Notes under the pieces: model-generated
Seen by the model: the letters and a program-made list of their open reading frames with translations, nothing else
Databases searched by the model: none
What the model was told of the DNA's origin: nothing
Source of the DNA: CAUPWF01 sp964367905
GTDB taxonomy: Bacteria; Bacillota; Clostridia; Lachnospirales; Lachnospiraceae
DNA length: 64,000 nucleotides
NCBI GenBank assembly: GCA_964367905.1
Contig: CAYIZP010000006.1
Span: forward strand, 1 to 64,000
Reading direction: 5' to 3'
Shown: positions 26,799-35,895 of the stretch, one piece after another
Numbering within the stretch: position 1 is the stretch's first letter
How the letters are laid out: the number at the start of each line of letters is the position of its first letter
Translations under genes and position numbers: made by a program

Positions 26799-28282
26799 TT
26801 AGTCATCATCGCCATCATCATCGTCATCGTCTGAATCATCATCGTCATCATCTGAATCATCCGAACTTTCCGGTGCTGGTTGACTTACCTCTACATCATC
26901 ATCATGATCATCTGAATCGTCGTCCATGTCATCTGCGTCATCATCCATGTCATCGTCATCGTCGTCCATGTCATCTGCATCATCATCCATGTCGTCATCA
27001 TCATCGTCCATGTCATCTGCGTCATCATCCATGTCATCGTCATCGTCGTCCATGTCATCTGCGTCATCATCCATGTCATCNNNNNNNNNNNNNNNNNNNN
27101 NNNNNNNNNNNNNNNNNNNNNNNNNNNNNNNNNNNNNNNNNNNNNNNNNNNNNNNNNNNNNNNNNNNNNNNNNNNNNNNNCATCCATGTCATCGTCATCG
27201 TCGTCCATGTCATCTGCGTCATCATCCATGTCATCTGCATCATCGTCAATGTCATCGTCGTCCATGTCATCCGCATCATCGTCCATGTCATCGTCATCTA
27301 TGTCATCATCGTCCATTTCTGTTTTAAGTACAGCGCCTGTCGTTGCATCTACTACAAACTCGTATTTCACTCCATTTACCAATGTTTCAATTTCATAAAC
27401 CATCTTTCCGTCTTCAACATCAAACTCTATTTCTGCATCTGTCATTGTCAATTCAGGATTTCCTAACGATGCTAAAGCTGCTTCTAATGCTGCATCCTTC
27501 AAAACATAGTCCTCTGCCTTTGCAGTTCCAAATTCTACCACATCATCCCCTAGACTACGTGTACCTTCTTCTGCAAGTAGACTTAATTCATTGATATTTA
27601 GTTGTAATAAATCCTCTAGTAACAATGTGTTATCACTTGCCATAATATTTTGAATAATGTTAGCCTTACCTACTGAAATATTATTTTCTGTTGCAAATTG
27701 TTCTAATTCTACACTTGTAACAACATTTTGGAATAAAACAGATGTTTCATCATTTCCACTTTCTAGGAAGGATTCGATTTGCTCGACTACTTCTTCTTGT
27801 ACATCTGCACTTACATTCTCACCTTCTAATGTAAGTAATACAGAAGCGATGTCCTCTTTTTCATATCCGTTTTGTAACATAGAACCGATAATTGCGTTCA
27901 ATGCAACATCTACTTTCGTACCTTCTAGATCCATACCTTCTAATACCGCAACTGCATCACTATTCTTTGCTGAAACTTCTTTTACTTCTTGATCTCTAGA
28001 TACTACGATTCCATAACTAGGATTTACATCCATACCTAATGTATAATATGGCGAATCCATATATCCATTGTAGCCAAAGATTCCTGCTACAATCACTAAC
28101 ATTGCTGCTGCCATACTAGGCATAATAAATTTCTTCATATTTTTATTTTTTCTTTGTAAGTTTTCCATTTTTCTCACCTTTCTGTTCTCGGAACACAAAC
28201 GGAGAATTTCTTCAAAATCATGATCTGGTCTAGTAGACTCAATTGCATTTCTTACCTTTTCATGTATATTTTCATTCGTCAT
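26799..28282 (-). CDS. RsgI-like anti-sigma factor with giant Asp-rich repeat (interrupted by gap)
   Basis: The protein has a short cytoplasmic sigma-binding segment (about 1-48), a membrane helix (about 52-70), an RsgI-type middle domain with MDVNPSYGIVVSRD (Asn-Pro near 86), an alpha-rich region, a PepSY-like domain (about 280-345) and then a tail of MDDDADD/MDDDDDD heptads. An N gap interrupts the tail at 27081-27180. The 100-N length is not a multiple of three, so the frame changes artificially across it; the same Asp frame continues to TAA at 26799 (end DSDDDDDDGDDD). The gene overlaps the ECF sigma factor gene by 11 bases. True length is unknown. Confidence 0.8.
26926..27303 (-). repeat. 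Tandem 21/42-bp repeat encoding Asp heptads
   Basis: Alternating 21-base units encode MDDDADD and MDDDDDD, giving a 42-base period. At least seven heptads are visible downstream of the gap and five or more, less regular (with MDDDDIDDD), upstream. The assembly broke inside it, as expected for a near-identical tandem repeat, so copy number is unknown. Confidence 0.9.
27081..27180. other. Assembly gap (100 N)
   Basis: Exactly 100 N fall inside the Asp-repeat coding region. The round number suggests a placeholder of unknown true size. Confidence 0.99.
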
Positions 28283-28865
28283 GACTTTCCACCTCCGTTA
28301 AAATTTTTCTTACTTTCTTGATTGTTCTATTATATCTCGAAAGCACCGTCGATAAATTCATATCCATAATCACTGCAATTTCTCTATGTTTTAATCCACT
28401 GATTGCATGTAGTACTAAGATTTGTCTATCTTCTTCTCCTAAACCTAGAAGCACCTTTTCTAGTATCATCCTGTCCTCGCTCTGCTCTGTAAAACAGTAA
28501 CTTGAAAAATCGGTGTAATTTTCTTCTCCATCTAGGTAATCTGTTTTCTTCATATCTCTTATCTTCATAAGCGCTAAGTTTCTTGTAATTTTCAATATCC
28601 ATGCCATTGGTTTTCCCTGGCACTTATATCTAGCTGCGTATGAATGGATATGTAAGAACGTATCTTGTAACACATCCTGTGCATCTTGTGGGTTCTTCAG
28701 AATCGAATATGCAAATCCATAGATTGCACTATTCGTTTCTTCATAGAGCACTCGCATTGCCTCCATATCCTGATAGCCGATATCTACTATCAGTTGTTCG
28801 GAAATCTTCGGTGCACTCCACTTTGAAGTGGCTTCTTGTATTGTTGACGTCAATATTATAAACAT
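28272..28865 (-). CDS. ECF-type RNA polymerase sigma factor
   Basis: The protein shows sigma-70 region 2 (MRVLYEETNSAIYGFAYSIL, then PQDAQDVLQDTFLHI) and region 4 (LGEEDRQILVLHAISGLKHR, then LSTVLSRYNRTIKK). ATG 28865 is preferred because AAGGGG lies nine bases before it, giving 197 aa; an upstream in-frame start at 28907 would add 14 residues without a good site. It overlaps the anti-sigma gene by 11 bases, so the pair is translationally coupled, and the membrane anti-sigma presumably holds it inactive until an outside signal. Confidence 0.9.
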   Translation of the reverse strand: MFIILTSTIQEATSKWSAPKISEQLIVDIGYQDMEAMRVLYEETNSAIYGFAYSILKNPQDAQDVLQDTFLHIHSYAARYKCQGKPMAWILKITRNLALMKIRDMKKTDYLDGEENYTDFSSYCFTEQSEDRMILEKVLLGLGEEDRQILVLHAISGLKHREIAVIMDMNLSTVLSRYNRTIKKVRKILTEVESHDE

Positions 28866-28889
28866 GTTTTTTATCCCCTTCACTTTAAT

Positions 28890-28908
28890 AATGCACGAGA
28901 AGTGCATT
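28890..28908 (-). other. Short hairpin before the sigma gene
   Basis: AATGCAC-N5-GTGCATT forms a 7-bp stem in the 69 bases between the exchanger-like gene and the sigma factor. No T run follows, so it is not a clear terminator; it may shape the sigma-factor leader. Confidence 0.4.
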
Positions 28909-28934
28909 TTATTGCAATTAATTTTAAATTTTTT

Positions 28935-30122
28935 TTACACCAATATTTTAGCTACTAAAACAACGATCACTAAAGCGACTGGATAGGTAGCTGCATATGC
29001 TGCCGACACCTCGTCCGTCTTTGCCACAGAAATCAATGTCCCCAGTGCTGGTGTACTAGTCATTCCACCTGTTAGAGACCCTAGGTTATTAAAGATTCTC
29101 AACTTAAATATGTATTTTCCTACTAGGAACCCAACGAGCATAGGTATGAGAGTCATAATTGCTCCATATAAGAAATATGCTGGTTTCACATATTGGATGA
29201 AATTAACTCCCCCTGGAATTCCTGCTCCAATCAAGAAGAAAATCAATCCTAGCTCACGAAAAAAATTCAATGTTTGCTTATTTACTGTTAAATCTATCTT
29301 CCCAATTCGTCCAAAATGCCCCACAACAAGTCCCACAATCAGGGTACCTCCTGCTGCTCCCAAAGAAAAATCAATTCCTGGTATGTATAATGCACCAAGT
29401 ATCATACCAAGCACAATTGTCATAATAAATGGAAAGAAATCTAGTGCATCGATTTTCTTCAAATCCTGTTTCTTTTCTTCTGTCTCCGCCAGCTCTACAC
29501 TGGCTACCATTTTTCTCTCTTCTTCTATATTTACCTTTAAAATCTTCGGAACCAATTGAACAAATAATACCACACCTATAATTCCAAATATATAGGCAAT
29601 TCCATATCCTGCTGTGACCGCCTCAGCATCCACTGCAGCATCCTTCGCAGCTGACAGCCCTGGTGTACTCGTAAGTGCACCCGTGAGAAGTCCAATTGCT
29701 AAGGATGGGGATACTGCTGTAATTTGTATAATTGCAAATGCCGTTGCTGCTCCTGTTAAGATTACAACCACACCCATTGCTAAATAAGCCAACATCTTTT
29801 TATTAAAGTTGCGGAAAAACTTTGGCCCTGCAATTAATCCCACAGCTGTTACGAACATAGCTGTTCCAAAACTAGAAATCAAACTATAAAACGACTTGAT
29901 CTCATCATTATATAGTGTGATTGTACGCTCTCCAATCGAAAATGCTCCCACTTGACTGCAGATAATCCCAAAAACCAGAGCAGATAGCAATACCCCTGCT
30001 GTTCCTAGGGAGATTCCCTTTATCTCAATTCCTCCTAGTAGATATCCCCCCATTGCAACTAAAAAAGCTATAAAAACTGTTGTTAATAATGAAGTTATCA
30101 CCGTACTCATATATACTTCCAT
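28935..30122 (-). CDS. Aspartate-alanine exchanger-type membrane protein
   Basis: The 395-residue membrane protein has about ten helices in two repeats, each carrying the family motif TSTPGL (near 150) and TSTPAL (near 355), which identify the AspT/YidE/YbjL (Asp-Al_Ex) duplication family. The usual pair of TrkA_C domains between the halves is missing; only a short acidic loop (EEERKMVASVELAETEEKKQ) lies there. Transported solute cannot be told from sequence. ATG 30122 follows GGGAGAAG; an ATG at 30110 is an alternative. Confidence 0.82.
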   Translation of the reverse strand: MEVYMSTVITSLLTTVFIAFLVAMGGYLLGGIEIKGISLGTAGVLLSALVFGIICSQVGAFSIGERTITLYNDEIKSFYSLISSFGTAMFVTAVGLIAGPKFFRNFNKKMLAYLAMGVVVILTGAATAFAIIQITAVSPSLAIGLLTGALTSTPGLSAAKDAAVDAEAVTAGYGIAYIFGIIGVVLFVQLVPKILKVNIEEERKMVASVELAETEEKKQDLKKIDALDFFPFIMTIVLGMILGALYIPGIDFSLGAAGGTLIVGLVVGHFGRIGKIDLTVNKQTLNFFRELGLIFFLIGAGIPGGVNFIQYVKPAYFLYGAIMTLIPMLVGFLVGKYIFKLRIFNNLGSLTGGMTSTPALGTLISVAKTDEVSAAYAATYPVALVIVVLVAKILV

Positions 30123-30272
30123 TGTAAGTCTTCTCCCTTGTCCACCCTATTCGGGTTTCTTTCTCATATTATGTCTATTTTTTCATGCTTCCATATCTAC
30201 GGATTCTTCCGCATGTCGTGCTCTTAGCATTATATTACTGCCGTGCATAGATGTCAAATGAAAACATTTTTT

Positions 30273-30536
30273 TCAACGCCTTGTACAACAAGAGATGCAT
30301 TTTTCTTCTGTAATCTCCACAAAGATAATCTCATCTCCAACCTTCTTCACACATTCATAGGGGATTACATATACTGTATCTTTTGCAAACAGCCCCAAAA
30401 CGCCCTCTACCTTAGGAACAATCAGTGCAATAATGTGCCCCGTACACAAATCCACTTCTATATCTACTACATAACCTAATTTCTTGCAATTACATAGATT
30501 TATTACCTCCCTTGTACGAACTTCACACATCCGCAT
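30273..30536 (-). CDS. YlmC/YmxH family sporulation protein (PRC barrel)
   Basis: About 87 residues form one PRC-barrel domain (EVINLCNCKKLGYVVDIEVD, then GHIIALIVP). Several cysteines (CEV, CNC, CISCC) are typical of this family, which is restricted to spore formers and of unclear function. ATG 30536 is preferred because the purine stretch GAAGAGAG is too close to the ATG at 30542. It stands alone between the exchanger-like gene and the phoR terminator. Confidence 0.85.
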   Translation of the reverse strand: MRMCEVRTREVINLCNCKKLGYVVDIEVDLCTGHIIALIVPKVEGVLGLFAKDTVYVIPYECVKKVGDEIIFVEITEEKCISCCTRR

Positions 30537-30577
30537 AATCATTCTCTCTTCTATACTTATTACTTTATCATATGTGG

Positions 30578-30606
30578 AAAAAAAAGAAGTGTGACTAGCA
30601 CACCTC
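30578..30606 (-). terminator. Terminator of the pst-pho operon
   Basis: On the minus strand GAGGTGTG, loop CTAGT and CACACTTC pair with one G-U, followed by eight T. It lies 13 bases behind the phoR stop. Confidence 0.85.
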
Positions 30607-30618
30607 TCATTTGCTCTA

Positions 30619-31929
30619 TCAAAACTGTATGATAATTTTTGTTCCTACATTTTCCTTGCTCTCTAATGCAATCTCCGCATTATGAACCAGTGCTGCATGT
30701 TTTACAATAGATAGGCCTAGACCTGTTCCGCCCGTTTCCTTGGAGTGACTCTTGTCCACTCGGTAGAATCGTTCGAATACACGATCCTGTTCTTTCTCTG
30801 GGATTCCAATCCCTGTATCACTCACCACAATCTTGGGGCCAGCAAGGGTATCCCCTACCCATATATCAACTTTTCCACCATTTTTGTTATACTTGATTGC
30901 ATTCTCGCAGATATTGAATATCATCTCATTTAAAACCTGCCGAACACCATAAATCTTCGCAGTTTCCCCACTGATCTTAATATTTACCTTTTTCGTTTTC
31001 GCTTGCAGAGAAAGTCGACTACAGATTTCTCTGGCCAAAACATAAATATCTACATCTTCTTTTAGCGATTCAATATTATTCTCATCCAAGCGCGAAAGCT
31101 TGATGATATCTTCGATTAATCTTAGAAGCCTCGTTGCCTCTGTGTGTATCTTCTCCGAAAATCTTCCGATATCTTCATGTTTCACCATGCCGTTACTCAT
31201 CAGTTCCGCATATCCTGATATCGACGTAAGAGGTGTCTTCAGCTCATGGGAAACATTTGCAGAAAATTCCCGTCTCATGGACTCATTTGCTATACGCATG
31301 TTATTACTCTCCTCGAGGCGAAGCAATAATGGAGTAATCTCCTCATACACTTCGTTTTCCATCGGATTCTCAACATTTAAGTTATTAATCGGATAAATCA
31401 GCTTCCTCGTTTGTGCTCTGGATATGAGAATTCCAATCACAAGAACAATTCCCCCTAATAAGAGAATCATCGGAAGAACATTAAGGAGGGTGTCAACAAC
31501 ACTTTCTACTGTATTAGAAACACGTAACACAGACCCATCATCTAGTAGAATTGCATGATAATATGTATACTCTCCTGTAGATGTGGATTCTCTAGTATCT
31601 TTACCAACACCATCCTCTATCGCCTCTACAATCTCGTTTCGACTTCCATGATTCTCTAGCTCATCCGCAACAGCTCTTGTGTCATACAAGACTTCTCCTG
31701 TTTCTGAAATCCATGTAATTCTACTACTTAACGGATTACTTCCCAGTTCATCTAGAAACTTTTCTCCATTTAAATTCATAGCCACACTAATATATTCTGC
31801 CTCTGTTTTTATTTCTGACTGCATAATACGTAAGCTTTCACTATATAACAAGCCTGCAAATAAAACATAGCCTAACACGAGGGTAATTGCTATAATTTGT
31901 ACCATACTCTGCTGAATTCTATGCTTCAT
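30619..31929 (-). CDS. phoR: Sensor histidine kinase PhoR
   Basis: The membrane kinase has two helices (about 10-30 and 155-178) flanking an extracytoplasmic sensor, an H-box FSANVSHELKTPLTSI (His near 229), N-box NAIKYNKNGG, G1 DTGIGIPEKE and G2 GGTGLGLSIVKH. It lacks a clear PAS domain, so it is shorter than Bacillus PhoR. ATG 31929 with AGGTGG five bases before it is preferred to GTG 31938; it overlaps the regulator stop, implying coupling. Its place at the end of pstSCAB-phoU-phoP supports phosphate sensing. A terminator follows. Confidence 0.9.
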   Translation of the reverse strand: MKHRIQQSMVQIIAITLVLGYVLFAGLLYSESLRIMQSEIKTEAEYISVAMNLNGEKFLDELGSNPLSSRITWISETGEVLYDTRAVADELENHGSRNEIVEAIEDGVGKDTRESTSTGEYTYYHAILLDDGSVLRVSNTVESVVDTLLNVLPMILLLGGIVLVIGILISRAQTRKLIYPINNLNVENPMENEVYEEITPLLLRLEESNNMRIANESMRREFSANVSHELKTPLTSISGYAELMSNGMVKHEDIGRFSEKIHTEATRLLRLIEDIIKLSRLDENNIESLKEDVDIYVLAREICSRLSLQAKTKKVNIKISGETAKIYGVRQVLNEMIFNICENAIKYNKNGGKVDIWVGDTLAGPKIVVSDTGIGIPEKEQDRVFERFYRVDKSHSKETGGTGLGLSIVKHAALVHNAEIALESKENVGTKIIIQF

Positions 31930-32599
31930 TCTTTCCACCTAACTTATATCCAATGCCTCGAACTGTTTCAATGTATTCCCCAGCTTTTCCAAGCTTTTGA
32001 CGCAGAGACCTTACATGTACATCAATGGTTCTGGTTTCCCCATCGAAATCATACCCCCAGATTTCCGATAACAAGGCATCTCTGGTCACAACAATCCCTG
32101 GTTTTCTTACAAGGCGTTCTAACAACTCAAATTCTTTGAGTGTCAAATTCACATTTTCATTTGCAACCATTACTGTATGTTGTTCAAAGTCCAATTGAAT
32201 ATCTTTATACTCAATTGCCTTTCTCTTCACTGTATTTCCACTTCTTCTGAGAACCGCCTTAATACGGGAAACAAGCTCCATCATCCCAAATGGTTTGGTC
32301 ACATAGTCATCTGCTCCACTGTCTAGTCCCATGACCTTATCATACTCTCCACACTTGGCAGTCAACATGACAACTGGAATATCCTTTGTCTTTGATGAGC
32401 TCTTTAATTTCTTTAAAATTGACAGCCCATCTTCGCCAGGTAACATGATGTCTAGCAAAATAAGCTCTGGCGTATCAAACGCCAAAGCTTTCATAAAACT
32501 TGCTCCATCCTCGAAACCCAAGGCCTTAAATCCAGTTGTCTCCAATGTGTATACTACTAATTCCCTTATATTACTATCGTCTTCTACACAAAAAATCAC
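31919..32599 (-). CDS. phoP: PhoB/PhoP-type response regulator
   Basis: This OmpR-family regulator has a receiver domain (VEDDSN acidic pair, phosphoacceptor in LILLDIMLPG near 52, Lys in VTKPF) and a winged-helix DNA-binding domain (LTLKEFELLERLV, TRTIDVHVRSLRQKLG). The start is GTG at 32599, seven bases behind GGAGAG in the end of phoU; the longer frame into phoU is a shadow. This gives 226 aa, the usual PhoB length. It probably binds the Pho boxes upstream of pstS at 36900-36939. Confidence 0.92.
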   Translation of the reverse strand: MIFCVEDDSNIRELVVYTLETTGFKALGFEDGASFMKALAFDTPELILLDIMLPGEDGLSILKKLKSSSKTKDIPVVMLTAKCGEYDKVMGLDSGADDYVTKPFGMMELVSRIKAVLRRSGNTVKRKAIEYKDIQLDFEQHTVMVANENVNLTLKEFELLERLVRKPGIVVTRDALLSEIWGYDFDGETRTIDVHVRSLRQKLGKAGEYIETVRGIGYKLGGKNEA

Positions 32600-32603
32600 T
32601 TTC

Positions 32604-33287
32604 TTACTCTCCTTTAGTCTCGTTGGTATCTGGGTGCACTCCTGTGATTGAGAATTCAACCCATTCTGCGATGTTTGTCGCATGATCTGCAATTCTTTCC
32701 AAGTATTTCGCAACAATAATCAGGTCAATTGCAACTTCTTTATGCAATTTTTCTTTTTTGTCCACATCATCTGTAATCAAATCCACTAACGCAAATTTAA
32801 CTTCATCATATAGTACATCTATTTCGTCGTCTGCTTGCATTACGCTTTTTGTCAATTCCAAATCCTTTGTTGTGAACGCTACCAAACTATCCTTAACCAT
32901 CTTCGCTGCCATCTTCGACATTTTTTCGATTCTCTTGATTTCTCCAAGATCTCTCAGATGTTCTGATGATAGAATTATTTCTGCAATATCTGCAGTCTGA
33001 TCACCGATACGCTCCATATCTGTAATCATCTTCAAGGTCGCCGAAATCTGTCGCAAATCACATGCCACAGGTTGTTGTCTGAGCAAAAGCTTCAAGCAAC
33101 GTCTCTCGATAGCCTTCTCAAGTTGATCAATCTCATCATCTTCTAAAATGATTTTTTGCGCTAAATTCTTATCCGTAGTCTTCAGAGCCTCTGTGGAATC
33201 TACAATTGCTGTTACACAAAGTTCCCCCATCTGTGTTAGCTCATCATTCAACTTCATTAGTTGTGCTTCATATTTACTTCTTAACAT
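32604..33287 (-). CDS. phoU: Phosphate signalling protein PhoU
   Basis: The protein has two PhoU three-helix repeats (about 10-100 and 115-210) with the metal-binding motif EDDEIDQLE and QADDEIDVLYDE, one per repeat. PhoU links the Pst transporter to PhoR and keeps the Pho response off in high phosphate. ATG 33287 is preferred, ten bases from GGAGG inside the end of pstB; the longer frame starts with TTG directly on that site. It lies between pstB and phoP. Confidence 0.95.
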   Translation of the reverse strand: MLRSKYEAQLMKLNDELTQMGELCVTAIVDSTEALKTTDKNLAQKIILEDDEIDQLEKAIERRCLKLLLRQQPVACDLRQISATLKMITDMERIGDQTADIAEIILSSEHLRDLGEIKRIEKMSKMAAKMVKDSLVAFTTKDLELTKSVMQADDEIDVLYDEVKFALVDLITDDVDKKEKLHKEVAIDLIIVAKYLERIADHATNIAEWVEFSITGVHPDTNETKGE

Positions 33288-33288
33288 A

Positions 33289-34041
33289 TCAACCAAACCT
33301 CCCTGTAATATAATCCTCTGTTCTTTTGTCTGATGGTATGGAGAATAACTTCTCTGTATTGTTATATTCTACCATTTCTCCTAGCAAAAAGAAAGCCGTA
33401 TTATCTGAAACTCTGGCTGCTTGCTGCATGTTGTGAGTAACCACGACTACCGTGTAGTCTTTTTTCAGATTTTCCATAAGTTCTTCTATCTTCAATGTTG
33501 AAATCGGGTCAAGTGCAGAGGTTGGCTCATCCATAAGCAAAACTTCTGGCTCCACTGCCAAAGCTCTCGCAATACAGATTCTCTGCTGTTGTCCACCCGA
33601 AAGTCCAAGTGCACTTTTCTTCAGACGATCTTTTACCTCATCGAAAATCGCAGCACCTCGAAGTGAACGTTCTACAATCTCATCTAATTCAGATTTATTC
33701 TTGATTCCATGAATCCTCGGTCCATAAGCAATATTGTCATAGATACTCATTGGAAATGGATTCGGTTGTTGAAATACCATACCAACTTTTTTTCTAAGTC
33801 TTGTTGTATCTACGGTTGGAGCATAGATATCCTCTCCATCTAATAAAATCTTCCCGTCGATTCTCACACAATCAACAAGGTCATTCATTCGATTGATACA
33901 TTTCAAAAATGTAGATTTTCCACATCCAGATGGTCCGATGAATGCAGTGATTCCCTTTTCTTCAATTTCCATATTTACATTCTTCAGTGCATGATTATCA
34001 CCATAGTGCAAATTCAAATCGTTTACAATTATTTTAGCCAT
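33289..34041 (-). CDS. pstB: Phosphate ABC transporter ATP-binding protein PstB
   Basis: The 250-residue ATPase shows Walker A GPSGCGKST, Q-loop VFQQPNPFPMSIYDN (the PNPFPMS segment is specific to PstB), signature LSGGQQQR, Walker B VLLMDEPTSALDP and H-loop VVTHNMQQA. It energises phosphate import with PstA/PstC. Length is typical. It sits 14 bases behind pstA and ends on the phoU ribosome site. Confidence 0.98.
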   Translation of the reverse strand: MAKIIVNDLNLHYGDNHALKNVNMEIEEKGITAFIGPSGCGKSTFLKCINRMNDLVDCVRIDGKILLDGEDIYAPTVDTTRLRKKVGMVFQQPNPFPMSIYDNIAYGPRIHGIKNKSELDEIVERSLRGAAIFDEVKDRLKKSALGLSGGQQQRICIARALAVEPEVLLMDEPTSALDPISTLKIEELMENLKKDYTVVVVTHNMQQAARVSDNTAFFLLGEMVEYNNTEKLFSIPSDKRTEDYITGRFG

Positions 34042-34055
34042 TTCGTTCTCCTAAA

Positions 34056-34928
34056 CTATTCTTTTCTATTCACATCAAATTTTCGTGCCAAGTATTTTGT
34101 GATAAAGTTGATAATGAGTACCACCACTAACAATACACTTGCAATTCCAAACGCAACATCGTACTCGCCTTTTGACATACGCAAGTACAACTCTATGGTC
34201 AATGTTCCGCCTGATTCGAAGATTTTCCCAAAGAAATCTGCAATATCTTTGGCTAACTTTCCGTCTGATCCTGCGGTAAATAATAGCGCTGCACTCTCTC
34301 CAACAATCCTTCCGATTGCTAAGATAACTCCAGTGATAATTCCTGGCATAGCTGATGGAAGTAGCACCGTACGAATCATATACCATTTTGTTGCCCCGAT
34401 TCCAAGTGAACCCTGACGGTAACTCGCTGGAACTGTCTTTAATGCCTCTTGTGTATTCCGTGTGATCAATGGTAGAACCATAATCATCAAAGTCAAAGAA
34501 CCTGTCAATATGGAATATCCCCAGATATATCCAAAGAACATCATCCCGAACAAACCATAGATAATGGATGGAATCCCTGATAAGGTCTCCGTTGTAAACT
34601 CAATAATAGAAACAAATTTTCCTGGTTTCGCATATTCATTTAGATAGATTGCACTTCCCACACCAATCGGTGTCGCAATCAATAATGTAATCACTACAAT
34701 CATAACTGTATTTAAAATATTTCCCGCAATCCCTACCGTACCGGATACGAAACTTGAGGTAGTGGTTAGGAATGTCCAGTTCACCTGACCTAGGCCTCTA
34801 GCAAATACATAGATGATAATTCCTGCAATCAGCAATACGGATACTGCTGCTGCCATATAGATTAGGACATACATGACGATATCCGATACTCGTCTGTTTT
34901 TTTCGTTAATCGAAGGTGATTTAGTCAT
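34056..34928 (-). CDS. pstA: Phosphate ABC transporter permease PstA
   Basis: The 290-residue permease has six membrane segments and the EAA loop EALKTVPASYRQGSLGIGATK, followed by GIITGVILAIGRIVGESAAL, a typical PstA sequence. It forms the channel with PstC. The start overlaps the pstC stop by eight bases, indicating translational coupling. Length is normal. Confidence 0.97.
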   Translation of the reverse strand: MTKSPSINEKNRRVSDIVMYVLIYMAAAVSVLLIAGIIIYVFARGLGQVNWTFLTTTSSFVSGTVGIAGNILNTVMIVVITLLIATPIGVGSAIYLNEYAKPGKFVSIIEFTTETLSGIPSIIYGLFGMMFFGYIWGYSILTGSLTLMIMVLPLITRNTQEALKTVPASYRQGSLGIGATKWYMIRTVLLPSAMPGIITGVILAIGRIVGESAALLFTAGSDGKLAKDIADFFGKIFESGGTLTIELYLRMSKGEYDVAFGIASVLLVVVLIINFITKYLARKFDVNRKE

Positions 34929-35853
34929 GTTTCAATTCTCCCTTCTTTAAGATCTTAGTCAACGTAACATTAATAATCATAATGAATACAAATAGAATCA
35001 AGCCAATTGTAAACAATACTTCCCTATGTGTATCTGCTGAATATCCCATCTCACTTACAATTGCCGTTGTCAAGAAACGAACCGAGTTAAATGGAAGTGG
35101 CATATTTACACTAGAGCCAGAAACTAAAGTGATGGCCATGGCCTCTCCAATGGCTCTACCAACACCGAGTACAATCGCTGTGATTACACCTGATTTTGCT
35201 GCCGGTAATGTCACCTTGAAGATGGTCTGAATCTTACTACCACCTAAGGCAAGGGACGCACAACGTAGATAATCTGGCACTGCCTTTAGCGATGATGTAC
35301 TTACATTAATTACCGTTGGTAGAATCATAATTGCTAATACAATAACTGCAGATAGCAAGTTCGCCCCCCCAGTAAATTGGTGAGTCTCGCTGCCCTCAAA
35401 AATAAATAATTCTAACTTATACATCAATGGATTTAATATGTAAACCCCTAACAGTCCATATACTACAGATGGGATACCAGCAAGTAACTCTACTGCTGGT
35501 TGAACAATTTTCACCAATCCTTTTGGTGCCACTTCACTGATGAATACTGCTGTGAGAATTCCGATTGGCACCCCTATTAGAATCGCTAATCCTGTACCCA
35601 AAACTGATGTTAAGATAACCCAAAGGATACCAAATTGTGGCTCTGCTGCTGTCGGAGCCCAAGTCGTTGTAAATAAAATTTCAAACAAGCCAACTTCAAA
35701 GATTGCTGGCGTTCCGTTTAGAATCATGAAGAAAGTAATGGTCGCTACTGCTAAAATCGCAGCAAAGGCACAGAAGATGAATACCATCTGTGCCACTTTC
35801 TCAACCAATGCCTTCTCTTTTTGATTTCTAACAATTGAGTATTGTTCTTTCAT
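34921..35853 (-). CDS. pstC: Phosphate ABC transporter permease PstC
   Basis: The 310-residue permease has six membrane segments, the first at about 18-42. Characteristic are the loop with SSLKAVPDYLRCASLALGGS and GVGRAIGEAMAITLVSG. It pairs with PstA. The gene follows pstS by 42 bases. Length is typical for PstC without the large insertion. Confidence 0.97.
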   Translation of the reverse strand: MKEQYSIVRNQKEKALVEKVAQMVFIFCAFAAILAVATITFFMILNGTPAIFEVGLFEILFTTTWAPTAAEPQFGILWVILTSVLGTGLAILIGVPIGILTAVFISEVAPKGLVKIVQPAVELLAGIPSVVYGLLGVYILNPLMYKLELFIFEGSETHQFTGGANLLSAVIVLAIMILPTVINVSTSSLKAVPDYLRCASLALGGSKIQTIFKVTLPAAKSGVITAIVLGVGRAIGEAMAITLVSGSSVNMPLPFNSVRFLTTAIVSEMGYSADTHREVLFTIGLILFVFIMIINVTLTKILKKGELKHD

Positions 35854-35895
35854 TGAGATTCGTTCCTTATCATTGTGAGATTTTGCTGTGATTTA

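Noticed and set aside
26926..27327. Ser-rich (SSSSMSSAS) or His/Cys-rich open frames on the plus strand
   Set aside because: They are antisense readings of the Asp-heptad repeat, without ribosome sites, and exist only because the repeat has no stops.
31938..32716. Longer N-termini for the response regulator and phoR
   Set aside because: The extra residues of the regulator come from the phoU end in another frame; GTG 32599 and ATG 31929 have proper ribosome sites.
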